A stretch of DNA of 64,000 bases from Chromera velia (lineage: Eukaryota; Sar; Chromeraceae), in the NCBI GenBank assembly GCA_018398765.1, contig JAHBMJ010001361.1, positions 35,791 through 99,790 on the forward strand, written 5' to 3'. Below, piece by piece: positions 11,801-23,924 of this stretch. The first letter of the stretch is position 1. The number at the start of each line of letters is the position of its first letter. Position numbers and translations under genes: made by a program. The notes under the pieces are model-generated. The model was given only the letters and a program-made list of their open reading frames with translations. It was not told where the DNA came from and searched no databases.

Positions 11801-12084
11801 GGTATTAAAGGGGGGGTATAGGAGCTTCCACCCGTCTGGGTAGTACCTCCACCCCATATGCATGCATCACGCAGCTGCTCGGCATTACCCGGCGTAAGTC
11901 ACATGTCTGGTTATTTATATATGGTTTGTCGGCCCGCTCCCTAAAGTGGTCCTGAACAAAAAAGCTCTGGCATGCAGAACCGTTCAATAAGGAAAAACAG
12001 GCCAAGGCGGATAACCGACTTATGCGAGGAGGAAAGAACTCCAAATAAGCATGCTGCATCACGACCAAATGTTAATTGAGAAGC

Positions 12085-12300
12085 CCAGCTCTAGGGTAAA
12101 TTGACGGCAACTCAGCTCTAGATCATGCCGACTCCCAGACCGTTCCATGTCGTCTCCTTTTTCATCATAATATCGACTACAGCTCCTTTAGCTTCCATAC
12201 GTAGATGTAGATCGACTCCATCTCCCTCTCCATCTGCACGCCGACTCGCACTGGGCCCAAATTCTACTCAATCCATATGCCAACTCTGTCATCCTCTCCA
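12085..12300. repeat. Satellite fragment on the left side of the Penelope-like elements
   Basis: CCCAGCTCTAGGG and CAGCTCTAG words and one clear 29-bp unit (CTCCATCTCCCTCTCCATCTGCACGCCGA, quoted here in parts: CTCCATCTCCC, TCTCCATCTGC, ACGCCGA) match the arrays at 18.1-22.0 kb on the other side of the retroelements. Confidence 0.7.
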
Positions 12301-12729
12301 TTCAGTGGCATCCAAATACTAACTAACTGACAATCACTCTCCTTAATTAGTGTTACCTTAGAATTCGCATTACTTCAGAATTTGTGTTACTTCAGACAGC
12401 TGTAGCATATGTCCTAACCGTCTCCGCACTGTGCTAGTAGGCGGCAGCATTGTGTTCAGTGGAAGAGCAGTCCTTCTACTTGAAATCTCACATACCTGTA
12501 TCTCAGTACGCATGTATAGATAGACAGACACATACCAATTCGATACCAAATACATGTACAACACGAAAAATCAATAAATCTCGGCATGGCTTAAATACCA
12601 CCCCGTGAACGATCGGTCACGCGCACAATTTAAAATCATCCTGGCATAAGCCGCAGTACCAATGTGCACACTCTCAATCCTGATATGTCAGACAAGCAAC
12701 CGCAATTCCAATACATAACATCACGCGCA

Positions 12730-13460
12730 ACCTCCCCCTTCGGTATCGCCATTGTCTTTTTTCTATCGCTTCTGGCTCTGTGTGCTAAGTAAAAGAGACG
12801 TTCGATCAAAGATCAATAAGACAAAAAGAATCGAAATAAGGAAGATACAGATATAAACATATTTAATACATCGTTGGCCTAAAGCACTCCAGAAACGCAA
12901 CCTCATTCAACCATCCTTCAATCAGATCCGTGCTGGCCGTATGGACTAAAACACGCAAATATTGTTCCTTGACAAAATTAAAAGGCCATCGTAAAGATAG
13001 CAATTCAATGAACATTAATGACAACTCCCTTACCATCAAACAGGTGGGCAGATTTGCGGATAAAAGCATTCTTGTAACGTGACAGTCACAACATATCAGA
13101 CCTGAACGCGCAGAGCGGCTGACCAGACATGCATTCCCATAAACGAAACAGGGACGCAAGTGAACAGAAGAATGTAATGACAGGTCACTCCCATGCGCAG
13201 TTTCCAAGGACCCATCAATGAAAAGGGAGAAAACAGATCTATTCGGATTCTTTGGAGAGAACAAAACAACTTTTGGAACACTCTCGAGAGTGAAGAGAGA
13301 GAGACCCAAAACCTCCTTCCCACACTATCTCTCCAAAACACATGTACCATGGTAGAAATCATAGCGCTGTAGTGAAAGCATAAAAGGATCGTTTCCAAGA
13401 AAATTGGGAGCGACAGAATGAGCCATCAACGTCCGATCATCCATGTAGCGCCTCATGAAC
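12730..13460 (-). mobile_element. 3' fragment of a Penelope-like retroelement (copy B)
   Basis: On the minus strand the fragment opens just before reverse transcriptase motif C, RRYMDD (YMDD codons at 13448-13437), followed by FLGNDPFMLSLQRYDFYHG. A stop follows soon after, then a frame change. The C-terminal part is open from 13309 to 12863, and an untranslated tail reaches about 12730. The protein is clearly related to copy A at 14532-13954 but diverged; YMDD is intact here and YMED there. The 3' tails of both copies share a CCACTGTCTTTTCTCTATCGC-like stretch (12750-12795 and 13805-13850). This is a non-functional remnant. Confidence 0.7.
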
Positions 13461-13789
13461 TACTTATGATAAGAACCTAGAGATGTATGTGCTCTTCAGA
13501 CAGCTGAGCGCTTTAAGTTCTCCTACAGTGCACCGTTTGTTGAGAGAGGACACGGTCTCCATCGGGTTAATCAATCATACCTTCCTCCATGGATCGATCA
13601 AAGTAATACATGCAAGCGCGAAAAAGATAAGATGCACGCAAAAAAAAAAAAATCCAAAGAGCCAAAAAAAGATAAATGCATGCATTTCGCTCACATCGCG
13701 CACACAATATATTTGTCCGGTACAGCACATCATCACAGTGCCGTATAGTTACTCGATCCCAGGATCAACAAACCGCCCACGCTAGAGAA

Positions 13790-16700
13790 CGCGCGCCTCC
13801 CCCCCCGTTCCGCCACTGTCTTTTCTCTATCGCTGTAGGCTTTGTGTGTAAAGAAAAGCCGCAGGTGATGTAGGGCATCTAGAATAAATCAGTCAAAGAG
13901 TTTAGAAGTTATGCCTACACGTTGGAATACCATCTAGAATACCATGCATTCAATTAAGTCAGAAGAATACAGAGTCTACGTAACAACCCTTGCACACGCA
14001 TCCATTCATGAATTAGGAGAGGAGAAGCAGTATGTACCACTCCATATAAAAATGATCTATGCAAGAAAGAAAAAGACCATTGATACACCAGCAGCTCAAC
14101 AAACAAACACATCAGCGAATGCACCACAACCGACGCAGGGGCATTCGTCGAGAGTAACGTACGAGTAACATGCCCTAAAATTAAACCGCTACGCCCACCC
14201 CCACTTGTGATGCAAGAAGAACCGTGAGCAAACCTACTCCTCTCAAGGGACAAGGATAACTTGCAAAAAATCGTGCCATCCCTTATACCTGAGAGACATT
14301 GAGCCATCGGCCCACGATTTGGGTTAGCAGACTCAAAAAGTACGATCTCATGTGCACCTGGCAGGCAGAATAATGACAAACCGAGCACTGTGCACCCTTC
14401 TTGTCTCTCCAGCACACAGCTGTAATGGTAGAAGTCCTGTCTCTGCAAGGATGCCATAAAGGGGTCATCATTCAAGAAAGAAGAGGACCGAGACCGGGCC
14501 AAAACCGACCTGTCTTCCATATACCGAGCCATGAACCACTTATCACCCTTCTATCCAGAAATGCCAGCATCCACAGCCCTTCTTCTCTCTTTCTATACAG
14601 CATAAAAACGAGCCCCTCCAGGAGAACAAGGGCTCCCTTAAGGGAAGCCTTCCCGCTGCCCAACCCGCTTCCCCAACACAATAATCATATTGGAAGCAAA
14701 GTTTACCGAGATAATCTGGGGTAGCAAGTCGAGCGGACATACAAGAGAAGAAGGGTGGTTCGAATGTGACGACAAGAAAGCAACCGGACGTCTCTATTTC
14801 GAGCACGATAACCATGACTCCCCCCCTGCTAGGCCCGTAACCCGCAAACAAACAGGCCTTTCCTTCCTCAAAACAACAAAACGATTTCTCCCCTGACTCT
14901 TCACAAGCGAAATGAATTCAAACAAAGAAGACAGAAAGTCAGACCGAGAGAGAGAAGGGAAATATGCTTTAATATCATCCACCATAATAGATACTCTTCC
15001 TGCAGGCCAGCGGGGAGAAAGTCGAACGACCGACGCCCGGTCTACACTCCTGCCGAAAGACCTATTGAATTCACTCACCAACTCCTGAAAAGCAAAAACT
15101 GACGGAGGGTCAGCGTGCGGTGAGAAAACATGCAACAATCCATTCAAGGCCTTATACAAAAAAGAAAAAGGACCCCACCATGAATGCTTTGCATAAGAGA
15201 CCAACGCACGGAACTTCAAGGAGGCCCAAGATGCAGGGACTTCACCGCCCTTTCCCCATGACTTCCTCTTCGGCCACAAGATACCTGTACCAAATGAATG
15301 ACCCTTCTCCAAGATACCCATAAACTGTTTAAGAAACAGGTTCATCTCTGGAGATCGACTGGATTCATCAAACAGCAGTGCCTCCCTCAACCTCACGTCT
15401 TGAGGTGACAGATGAATATATGCAGAATCGGAGAAGAAAACCCGACACAAGCAAACAATATATATCCGTCTGCACATGAAAGCGAGATCTCCCCGAGACT
15501 TATCAACCGGCGTGATTGCCAGCCTGCTCTTCAACTCCTTCACAAACCCTCCCCCCCTATTGGGCATACACGGTCCCTCCCTAGTTGTCTCCAGCAACTT
15601 CATCCATTCATCAGACAACGACATCTATTCAAATGGAAGCACACAAACGCCAGAGACCCTTCTCCCCCCCATCACCCCCAACCCGCATCCCCTACCCAAC
15701 ATACGAGACAAAAAAGATAAGACAGAGCTCATTCCCTTGCAAGCGACCGACCAGGCCGCAAGCGAGGGCCAAAACTTTGATCGCGAAGAGAAATTTGAGG
15801 GGAGAGAGAACCTCCACTGCAACCCGGGAGACAGAGACAGTAGGCAGCAGACATGACCTTGCACAGTAGCGAGGTCCATAGAAGAAGACAAATGCTCACA
15901 CGGGCATGGCCCATCGCATTTGACACTCAAGCCCCCCGTTTCCTCACTCCCCCCTTCCTCAACCCCCTCACTCCCACAGACATCATATGAATTGTTCAAC
16001 ACCTGCTGTAAACTCAGCAACTTCGAGGGCAGCAAACAGAAGCGTACCGTGCCCCTCAAACCAGACGCACGGACCCATCTCGAAAAGACAGAGGCGTAGA
16101 AAGAAGTGAAAGGATGAAAATCAGCAAGAGGCAAACGAACAGAAAAAAGCAAACTCTTTCCGAAGTCCTTCACTGACCAACCATGAAGCTCACACAATCT
16201 ACGTACATTGAAGTCGAAAGTCGCCCTGCCGCCCTGTTTTACTCCAGACCTTAGAAAAAGACGGCAGCACGCATGCAGATGATCTTTCTCAACCATCATT
16301 CTTCTCAACTCACCATCAGTGCGCCGTTTCTTTGAGAGGAATACCAGCAGCAGAGAATGGTATACGTATGAGCCTAAGCCCCCCCTCCCCCCCTTCCCCC
16401 TCTCTATCTCCTTACCCCTCTTTCCCCCAGACCAACTCACCTGCCCACGGGAACCGGAAACATCAGCAGCCACACAACACCTACTCAGATAGGGGGGAAA
16501 ATTTATATTTCGAACACCTCCTCCGTCTCCCTGCACCGAGTTTCTCACTGACATGAAAGCTCTCAACCGGTCAGTATATGCAGTAACTCCCCCACCCCGC
16601 CTTTTCGCAATCTGACCAGACCTTCGCCTGCCCTGACCCTCACTCGCCTCCCCCCCTTTGTTCCCAGGGCGAAGCACCAGCGACGTCTCCCCTTTCATCT

Positions 16701-18102
16701 TCCTAGTATTCACCCCTGCAGTGTTCCAGGCAGGCATAAAAGATCGTATACACGCCATCTCCACATCCCTCAAATCCTTCTGCGTTCCACTCATTACTGC
16801 AAGAGGAGTAATTATCATGAACAACGCATGCTGAGTCACATCAGATGATAAAACAGAGTAAAAGCGATGAGCATACCCCCTGCTAAAAGCATTAGACCCC
16901 CCTCTCCTACCGGTAAAGTAACGAGATGCCGCGTACAGATGTTACTTGAACCTGCCAACCGCATCGTCCACCGTACTACCAAGATAAAATCCTCTCTTCT
17001 ACGGCGACCATATCATGTATACAACATGCTTATTTCATAGGTTGGCCCGACCATCAAAAGATTTACAACCTCGTCTGACTTCCCTCAAAAACTTTGAGAA
17101 ACTCGACTCAGACAACTCTAAAAAACTCCCAGCAACCATGCAATGCAGGTTTGTCACCCTCTCTAACATTTGTGTGCTGCACCTCCTCCCCAGCATAGAC
17201 CAAGCACAAGAATGAGAACATTCACTCACATCCGGAGATGCAGGAGAGAACTGAAGTGAGTAAGAAGGGGGCTGCGATGAGTGTATGTGCAACGTAGTCG
17301 AAAGGGGGCAAGAACATGAACTTACTTCAGCACCGCAGACTGGGCAAACTTGTTTTGCATGCGCAGACACAGACGAAAGGAACATCCTCATTCCCATCAA
17401 CTGAAGCATCATCTTGTCCAATTCCTTGCCGCACTCCTGGAAGACTTTCTCATGACCGAACCCCCTCACTCCCTTATCACAATCCATCCTCATCTACACT
17501 GCCCTCATCTGATCTTCCAACCGATCAACGAAAACAGAAAACTGAGATGAACATAATGGTATGTCTAGACTTACTTCATTTAAAGTCTCCGTCCTGCCTG
17601 ATCCCCCTGGTCCTAGTCAACCCGAGTCCCCTCCTACTGGGAATGTGGCCCCATCCTCCACCATCACCAGTGCAAGCGCAAAGACCAGCGCCTCTGTATC
17701 AGCGTCGGGAGGGACTGCCGACACCATACATTCCCTCAGGAACTCCGCCGCATCCCTTTGCAAGACTGCACTGTCAATCCCCTCAACAGCCGTCCCGATC
17801 ATCTCAGCCCTGTCGAGTACCATCCTCATCCTTTCCCCATTGAAGACCGGCGCTGACCTCACCAGGGCGTCGAAGGTGATCATGGCAGCTGCTGCTGCCT
17901 AGCGCGGAGGCTTCATCCCAATCTGCTTGAGTGTATTGGACTCTTCCCTCTCCATCCTTACTGCTACTGCCCTGAGCCCCCCCACAAGGGAGCGTCCCGG
18001 GGGTACATCGAAGAGCGCATCCGCTCTCTCCTCAGTCTCCCCCCCCATTTCACCTCTAGCACGAGTGCGTTTCGCAGCCTCAGACAAGCAATTCCAAGAC
18101 AC
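13790..18102 (-). mobile_element. Decayed Penelope-like retroelement with N-terminal GIY-YIG nuclease (copy A)
   Basis: Read on the minus strand, one frame runs from 17493 to 13954 (about 1180 codons) with eight stop codons but no frameshift. In order it shows a zinc-binding stretch CPVCGAEVSSCSC; a GIY-YIG nuclease (VVYMIW at about 17025-17008, FYLGST at about 16986, ending DVEMACIRSFMPAWN); a second Cys-rich stretch CDGPCPCEH; and a reverse transcriptase with PVDKSRGDLAF, motif A MVDDIKAYFPSL (about 14980), motif B GFP-stop-GSPCSP (about 14640) and motif C RYMED (14523-14512). Further open frames upstream (17883-17617 and 18102-17899) may belong to its 5' part. An N-terminal GIY-YIG domain is known from some Penelope-like clades. 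Stops lie at 17037, 17001, 16944, 15627, 14796, 14640, 14595 and 14553. Confidence 0.75.
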
Positions 18103-18116
18103 AACATCACGTCAAC

Positions 18117-19245
18117 CACACATCAACACCATCACCCTCTCCATCTACACACCAACTCTAACACTTTATCCATCCATACACTAACTTCATCATCCTCTCT
18201 ATCCATACACCAAGCTCCTGGACCATCACTCTCTCCATCCACACACCAACTCCATCACCCTCTCTATCCACACACCAACACTATGATCATCGGGTCTCTC
18301 TCCATCTATACAGCAACTCTATGTAATCACCCTCTTCATCCACATACCAACTCTTCACCCTCTCCATCCATACACCAACACCATCACCCTCTCCATCCAC
18401 ATACCAACACTATGGTCACCGGGTCCCTCTCCATCTACACACTAACTCCATCACCCTCTCCATCCACATACCAAGACTATCACCGGGTCTCTCTCCATCC
18501 ACACACTAACTCCATCACCCTCTCCATCTACACACCAAGACTATCACCGGGTCTCTCTCCATCCATGCACCAACTCCATTATCCTCTCCATCCACACACC
18601 AATTCCATCTGATTCACCCTCTCCATCCACACACCAACACCATCACCCTCTCCATCCATACACCAACTCCATCACCCTCTCCATCCACATATCAAACTCT
18701 ATCACTCTCTCCATGATCCATACACCAACTCTATCATGCACCCTCTCCATCGGATTCCACACACTAACTTCATCACCCTCTCTATCTATACCTAGCATCC
18801 ACACACCAACTCCATCACCTTCTCTATCCACATACCAACTCTCCCTCTCCATCCACACACCATCACCATCACCCTCTCCATCTACAGATCAACTCCATCA
18901 CCCTCTTTATCCATACACCAACTTCATCACCCTCTCTATCCACATACCAACACTATGATCACCGGGTCCCTCTCCATCCACACACCAACTCTATCACCCT
19001 CTCCATCCATATACCAACTTTATCACCCTCTCCATCCACACACCAACACCATCACCCTCTCCATCCACACACCAACTCTATCACCCTTTCCATCTACACC
19101 CCAACTCCATCATCCTCTCCATCCATACACCAACACCATCACCCTCTCCATCTACACACCAACTCCATCACCCTCTCCATCCACACACCAACCCCATCAC
19201 CCTCTCCATCCATACACCAAACTCCAACAGCCTCTGCATCCATAA
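18117..19245. repeat. 29-bp minisatellite array
   Basis: About 1.1 kb of a 29-bp unit of the form CACCCTCTCCATCCACACACC + AACTCCAT. The period is exactly 29 in the cleanest part (about 19030-19150), with looser copies before it. There is no coding potential beyond Ser/Pro/Thr/His repeats. It starts directly upstream of the 5' part of Penelope-like copy A. Confidence 0.9.
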
Positions 19246-19254
19246 TCAGCAGCA

Positions 19255-21080
19255 GCTCAGAGCTAGAGCAAACCTGTACACCTCAAGACGCAGTCAGTAG
19301 CGGCCCAGCTCTAGAGCAAGGCCGCACACATCAACCCAAAGACTCCTGTTAGCTCCTATGCCCTCTTCACACCATACTTCGGCGTCTCCTCCCCTTGGGA
19401 CCTGATGGCTCCCAACGATCTACCAGGAACGTTGCCCCCCAAGAGCCAAGGGATGGTCTTAGGCATCACAGTGATTGAGAGAGGTTGGAGCATACTGGAG
19501 CGCCAACAGGCGCCGGTAAGCACTCCGGGATAGACTAAGGGAGACTCACACTCCGACTGGCTCCTCGGATGGACTGAGACGGGTTCATGCTCTGACGAGC
19601 TCCTTGGGCAAATGGAAGAGTCACACGCTCTGACTAGCGTTTCAGGTAGACATAGTAGGCCAGGAGAGGCTCATGCTCTGACAGGCTCCCTGGGTGAAAT
19701 GAAGAAGACTCATGCATTCTGATGGGCATCTCAGGCAGGCTAAAAGAGGCTCAACGCTGTCAAAGCCTGAGATGATCTCTTACTGGCTCCCAAGTTGACT
19801 GAGGGACTCTCACGCTGTCACAGGCGTGCATGGGCGTCTCATGGTGTCTCAGGTAGACTAAGGGACTCTCGTGCTGTCACGGGTGTCTCGGGTAGATCGG
19901 AAAAGGGTCACGCTATTAGAGCTTGTGACGATCTCTGACGGGCTTCCAAGGTAGACTAAGAGACTCTCGTGCTGTCACGGGTATCTCGGGTGGACTGGGA
20001 AAGGCTCACGCTGTCAGAGCTTGTGACGATCTCTGACGGGCTCCCAAGGTGGACTAAGGGACTCTCGCACTATCACGGGCATCTTAGATGGACTGGGAGA
20101 GGCTCATGGTCTCAGATCCTGTAATGATATCTGATTGGTGTCCCGGGTGACTGAGATAGGCTTATGCTTTTGAAGGGCAACTCGGGTGGATAGAGGAGGG
20201 CATAGGGAGGCCCACACTCTGGTTGGCGTCTCGGATGTGTTGGGAGAGACCCAGGCTCTGACTGGCTCCTCGAGTGGACTGAAGAACCCCCAGCTCTCTC
20301 TCCCTGCGTTCGCACACCGACGCCATCTCCCTCTCCATTCGCACACCGGCTCTATGCATCTCTCTCAGAGTCTCCATCGGATGTCGCATGCAGAAATCAC
20401 CTTCTTTTGATTTTTAGAGAAACAAAACAGAGATAGGCCCATCTCAAGGGCAAAAACGCTCAAAGAAACAAAAAACAGAGGCAGGCCTATCTCTAGGGCA
20501 CAACACTTAGGGAAACAAAACAGAGGCAGGCCCATGATGCCCATCTCTAGGGCATATTAACACTCAGAGAGCAATAAAACGGTTCTGACCTCAGCATGTG
20601 TGCCTAATTAAGGACCCTCGCTTCGGTAGCCAACGACTCTTGCTCCTGCACTCTTCTCAATAATATCCCGGCGCCTCCTTCCTTTAGGACCTCACGGCTC
20701 TCAACATCTCTTAACGATATACAAAGAACACGGAGAGGCGAGCTCACGCTGTCAAAGCTTGTGACAATCTCTGACTGGCTCCTTGAATTGACTAAGGGAC
20801 TCCCGCGTTCCTACGGACAACTCGGATAGACTAGGGGGGGCCCATAATTTCAGAGCCTGTGATGATCTCTGATTGGCGTTTCAGGTGAACCGGGATGAAC
20901 TAAGACAGGCTTAGTACGCTTTAAAGGGCATCTCAGACAGACAGAGGAGGGCATACTAGGGAGGACTACACCAGGCCATACGCTGGCCGGCGTCTCGGTT
21001 GATTGGGGGAGACCCAAGCTTCGATAAGCTCCCTGAGTGGACTGAGCCTCACTGAGGAACTCTCAGGTCTCTCTCCTTAC
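19255..21080. repeat. Mixed degenerate satellite region
   Basis: About 1.5 copies of the 52-bp CAGCTCTAG unit stand at 19255-19345. Between about 19490 and 20310, and again at 20730-21060, a longer diverged unit recurs with words such as GACGATCTCTGACGGGCTCC, GGACTAAGGGACTCTCG and GTCACGGGTATCTCGGGTG. At 20415-20570 there are four copies of a GAAACAAAACAGAGGCAGGC unit. No gene is seen. Confidence 0.75.
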
Positions 21081-21415
21081 ATTTGCTTACTAACTGCATC
21101 TCCTTCTCCATCCGCACACCGGCTCTATCTCCCTTTCCATTTGCTTACCAACTCCATCTCCTTCTCCATCTACACACCGTCTCCATCTCCCTCTCTATTC
21201 GCTTGCCAACTCCATCTCTTTCTCCATTTGCACACGGATGCCATCTGAGACTCCCTCTCTCTTTGTTGCCTAACTCGATCTCTTTCTCCATTTGCACACC
21301 AGCTCCAACTCCCTTTCTATTCGCTAACCAACTCCATCTCCCCCTCCATTCATACACCGGCTCCATCTCCTTCTCCATTCGCTTACCAACTCCAACTCCT
21401 TCTGCATTCACACAG
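21080..21415. repeat. Second 29-bp minisatellite block
   Basis: Units of the type CTCCATCTCC + TTCTCCATTC + GCACACCGG repeat with a 29-bp period. This is the same family as at 12.2 kb and a relative of the array at 18.1-19.2 kb. Confidence 0.85.
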
Positions 21416-21426
21416 ACGCACAGCTA

Positions 21427-21985
21427 GTCAGCAGCAGCCCAACTCTAGGGCAAAGCTGCATACGTATATCAAAACATAGTCAGCAGCGACCCAGTTCTAG
21501 GGCAAAGCTGTACACGTACATCAAGATGCAGTCAGCAGCGGCCCAGCTCTAAGGCAAAGCTGCACACGTACATTAAGATGCAGTCAGTAGCAGCCCAGCT
21601 TTAGGACAAAGCTGCACACGTACATCAAGACGCAGTCAGCAGCGGCCCAGTTCTAGGGCAAAGCTGCACACGTACATCAAGACGCAGTCACCAGTAGCCC
21701 AACTCTAGGGCAAAGCTGCACACGTACATCAAGACGTAGTCAACAGCGGCCTAGCTCTAGGGTAAAGCTGCACACGTACATCAAAACGCAGTCAGCAGCG
21801 GCCCAGCTCTAGGGCAAAGTTGCACATGTACATCAAGACGCAGTCAGCAGCGGCCCAGCTCTAGGGCAAAGCTGCATACGTACATCAAAATGCAGTTAGC
21901 AGTGGCCCAGCTGTAGGGCAAAGCTACACACGTACATTAAGACGCAGTCAGCGGTGGCCCAGCTCTAGAGCAAGGCCGCAGATAC
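21427..21985. repeat. 52-bp satellite array, about 10 copies
   Basis: A 52-bp unit (CAGTCAGCAGCGGCCCAGCT, CTAGGGCAAAGCTGCACACG, TACATCAAGACG) repeats with few changes. Units are contiguous and have no unique spacers, so this is not a CRISPR array. Isolated units occur near 12.1, 19.3 and 22.3 kb. Confidence 0.92.
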
Positions 21986-23924
21986 CAAGTGAATGCCGGG
22001 AAGCCTAGCTCGAGGGTAGAAGGGAGGGTGGCCGGGCTCAGGTCTGGAGCACGCACCTCAGAATTGAGTGTTAACAAGCGCCGACAAGCACTCCGGGGTT
22101 GATTAAGGGAGGTTCACACTCCGACTGACGCCTCGGGTGTACTGAGACTGACTGAGATGGGCTCATGCCCTGACGGGCTTTTTGGGTGCATTGGGCAAAG
22201 CTCAGGCTTCGATAGATTTCGATGGCCAGGCTCCCCGAGTGCGCCCAGGTGGACTGAAGGGAGGCTTGCGCTCTGATGAGCACACTTTAGGAGGGCCTTG
22301 TGAGTACGCCCCATATCCGCTGCATGCATGACTAGCTCAGCTCTAGAGCACGCACCTCAAAACGCCACAGAAACACTGGAACCGACCCCGCCTCCCTCGA
22401 TTTCTAAAGAAACAAAACTATTGGAATCCAATGGATAGCCTTTCTCACCTCTCTCTCCACGCACACTCACACCAGAGCTCTATATCCTTCTGCACCTGTA
22501 CTGGTAGCGACTCCATCTGCCTCAATCTTCAGAAGAATAAAAAATAGAGGCAGGCCCTAGCTGTGCCCTTGTTCATTTCTCCCTCCGTCAGATTTCGTAA
22601 ACCGATTCTATCCCCTACGATTACTCCTCGAGTGGGTTTAGAAAGGTTCATATATATGAGGTAGACTGAGGGCGACTAAGGGAGGCTCAGTGTGACACGC
22701 CTTGACGGGCCTCTCGGGTGGACTGCATGAGAGAGGCTAAATAACCAAACCAACAACCAAAATGGAGACTGACATCCAAAGATATATAACGCAACACCAT
22801 CCAGGGAAACGATGTAACTGGGGGCCCACAGACGAAACAGTGCGATGGTCCTGGTGGTTGTACACGAGGGGACTAGCAAATACCATTAGGGACAGCTGGG
22901 TTGAACGTCCGGGGTCTGGGCAGAACTGTATAGTATACCGCGCGTGTGTCTAAAAACCCCGCGCCCCCCACGCATGTGTCTAAAAAAACGCATGCAGGCG
23001 CGTGTGGCTAAAAAAAAAAGGCTTCCTGGGTTAAGTATAGTAGATAAGTATAGTAGATATAAGTAGATGTCCGATTTTTGAACGTACGTGGGTCCCCAAC
23101 CGGCCATGCATATCAAACCCATATAACTTTGCCCGGGATCCTTAAATGAGGTGCGCCGGGCCATGCATGCGGAGGGCAGCTCAGCAGCCGGCCTCATGTG
23201 CAGCTATAGCCCCTATATAGCTGGAATGAACTGCATCTGCATCCAAAAAAGGCCCTGAGAATTTCAGTCTCAAAATTTTGCATAAAATCATTTATCTATA
23301 TTTTAATATATATATAGTAATTTCTCGAGCGATCGATCGATTCTGCTTTATCGAATTCCATGCATGCAGTCAAATCCGCGAGGCACTCACCCAAGGGATC
23401 CCAAGGGCCAATGCCAGGAGTCGGGTGTAATTCGGGTGTATCCCGCTTAAAAAATAATCATCTTAATTAATATTATAAAACGTATATACAATGCATGCAT
23501 ATACATACAAGACAAAGAAGTTGAATCCTGCATTTGTGTTACAAGATGCAACAGGAAGAGGTGAAGTATCCAGGTTTTGCATCTGCCGCTGTCTGTGTAG
23601 ACCTGTCCAGCCTTTGGTGAACTCCGTAGGCCATTTCACCTGAGCCTTGGATCCCCCTTCAACTGTTGCAACACCAGGCTGCTTCGCGTTGGTTCCTGCC
23701 TGGGCTCTGGTGATCAATGGGGAGATTGGTGCTGATTTTCGTCCTTGGCTGCATCAAGCAGTCCTAGGAGTTTTCTCGATCAGTCGGTTGCTTGACAAAG
23801 GGGTCTAGAAGAGCTGGATCCATCTCAAAGTATCTGTGATCGTGTCAGAACTGAGTTTGCCGATCGCATCTTTTGCTGCGTATATTAATATACAGCCGAT
23901 TGATCGAGATCTCATCATAAGGTG
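21986..23924. other. Intergenic region, right edge of the repeat block and upstream of the p25-alpha gene
   Basis: 22.0-22.7 kb holds further decayed satellite words. The boundary direct repeat lies at about 22955-23040. After it come AT-rich DNA (23280-23310), GATCGATCGATCG (about 23330), CATGCATGCAG (about 23359) and GGCACTCACCC, a word also seen at 11.59 and 11.64 kb. A minus-strand frame at 23717-23463 has no splice or family support. Confidence 0.6.
22955..23040. repeat. Right copy of the boundary direct repeat
   Basis: Same orientation and word order as the copy at 11715-11800: CCGCGCCCCCCACG, TGTGTCTAAAAAAACGCATG, CAGGCGCGTGT, CTAAAAA, then TTAAGTAT. Confidence 0.75.

Noticed and set aside
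15590-15625. CTGATGA on the minus strand as a hammerhead ribozyme core, as found in some Penelope-like elements
   Set aside because: No matching GAAA and stem arrangement follows, and the word is codons of the RT frame (LSDEW).
21427-21985. Regular array that could be taken for a CRISPR
   Set aside because: Units are contiguous 52-bp copies without unique spacers, and the DNA is eukaryotic.
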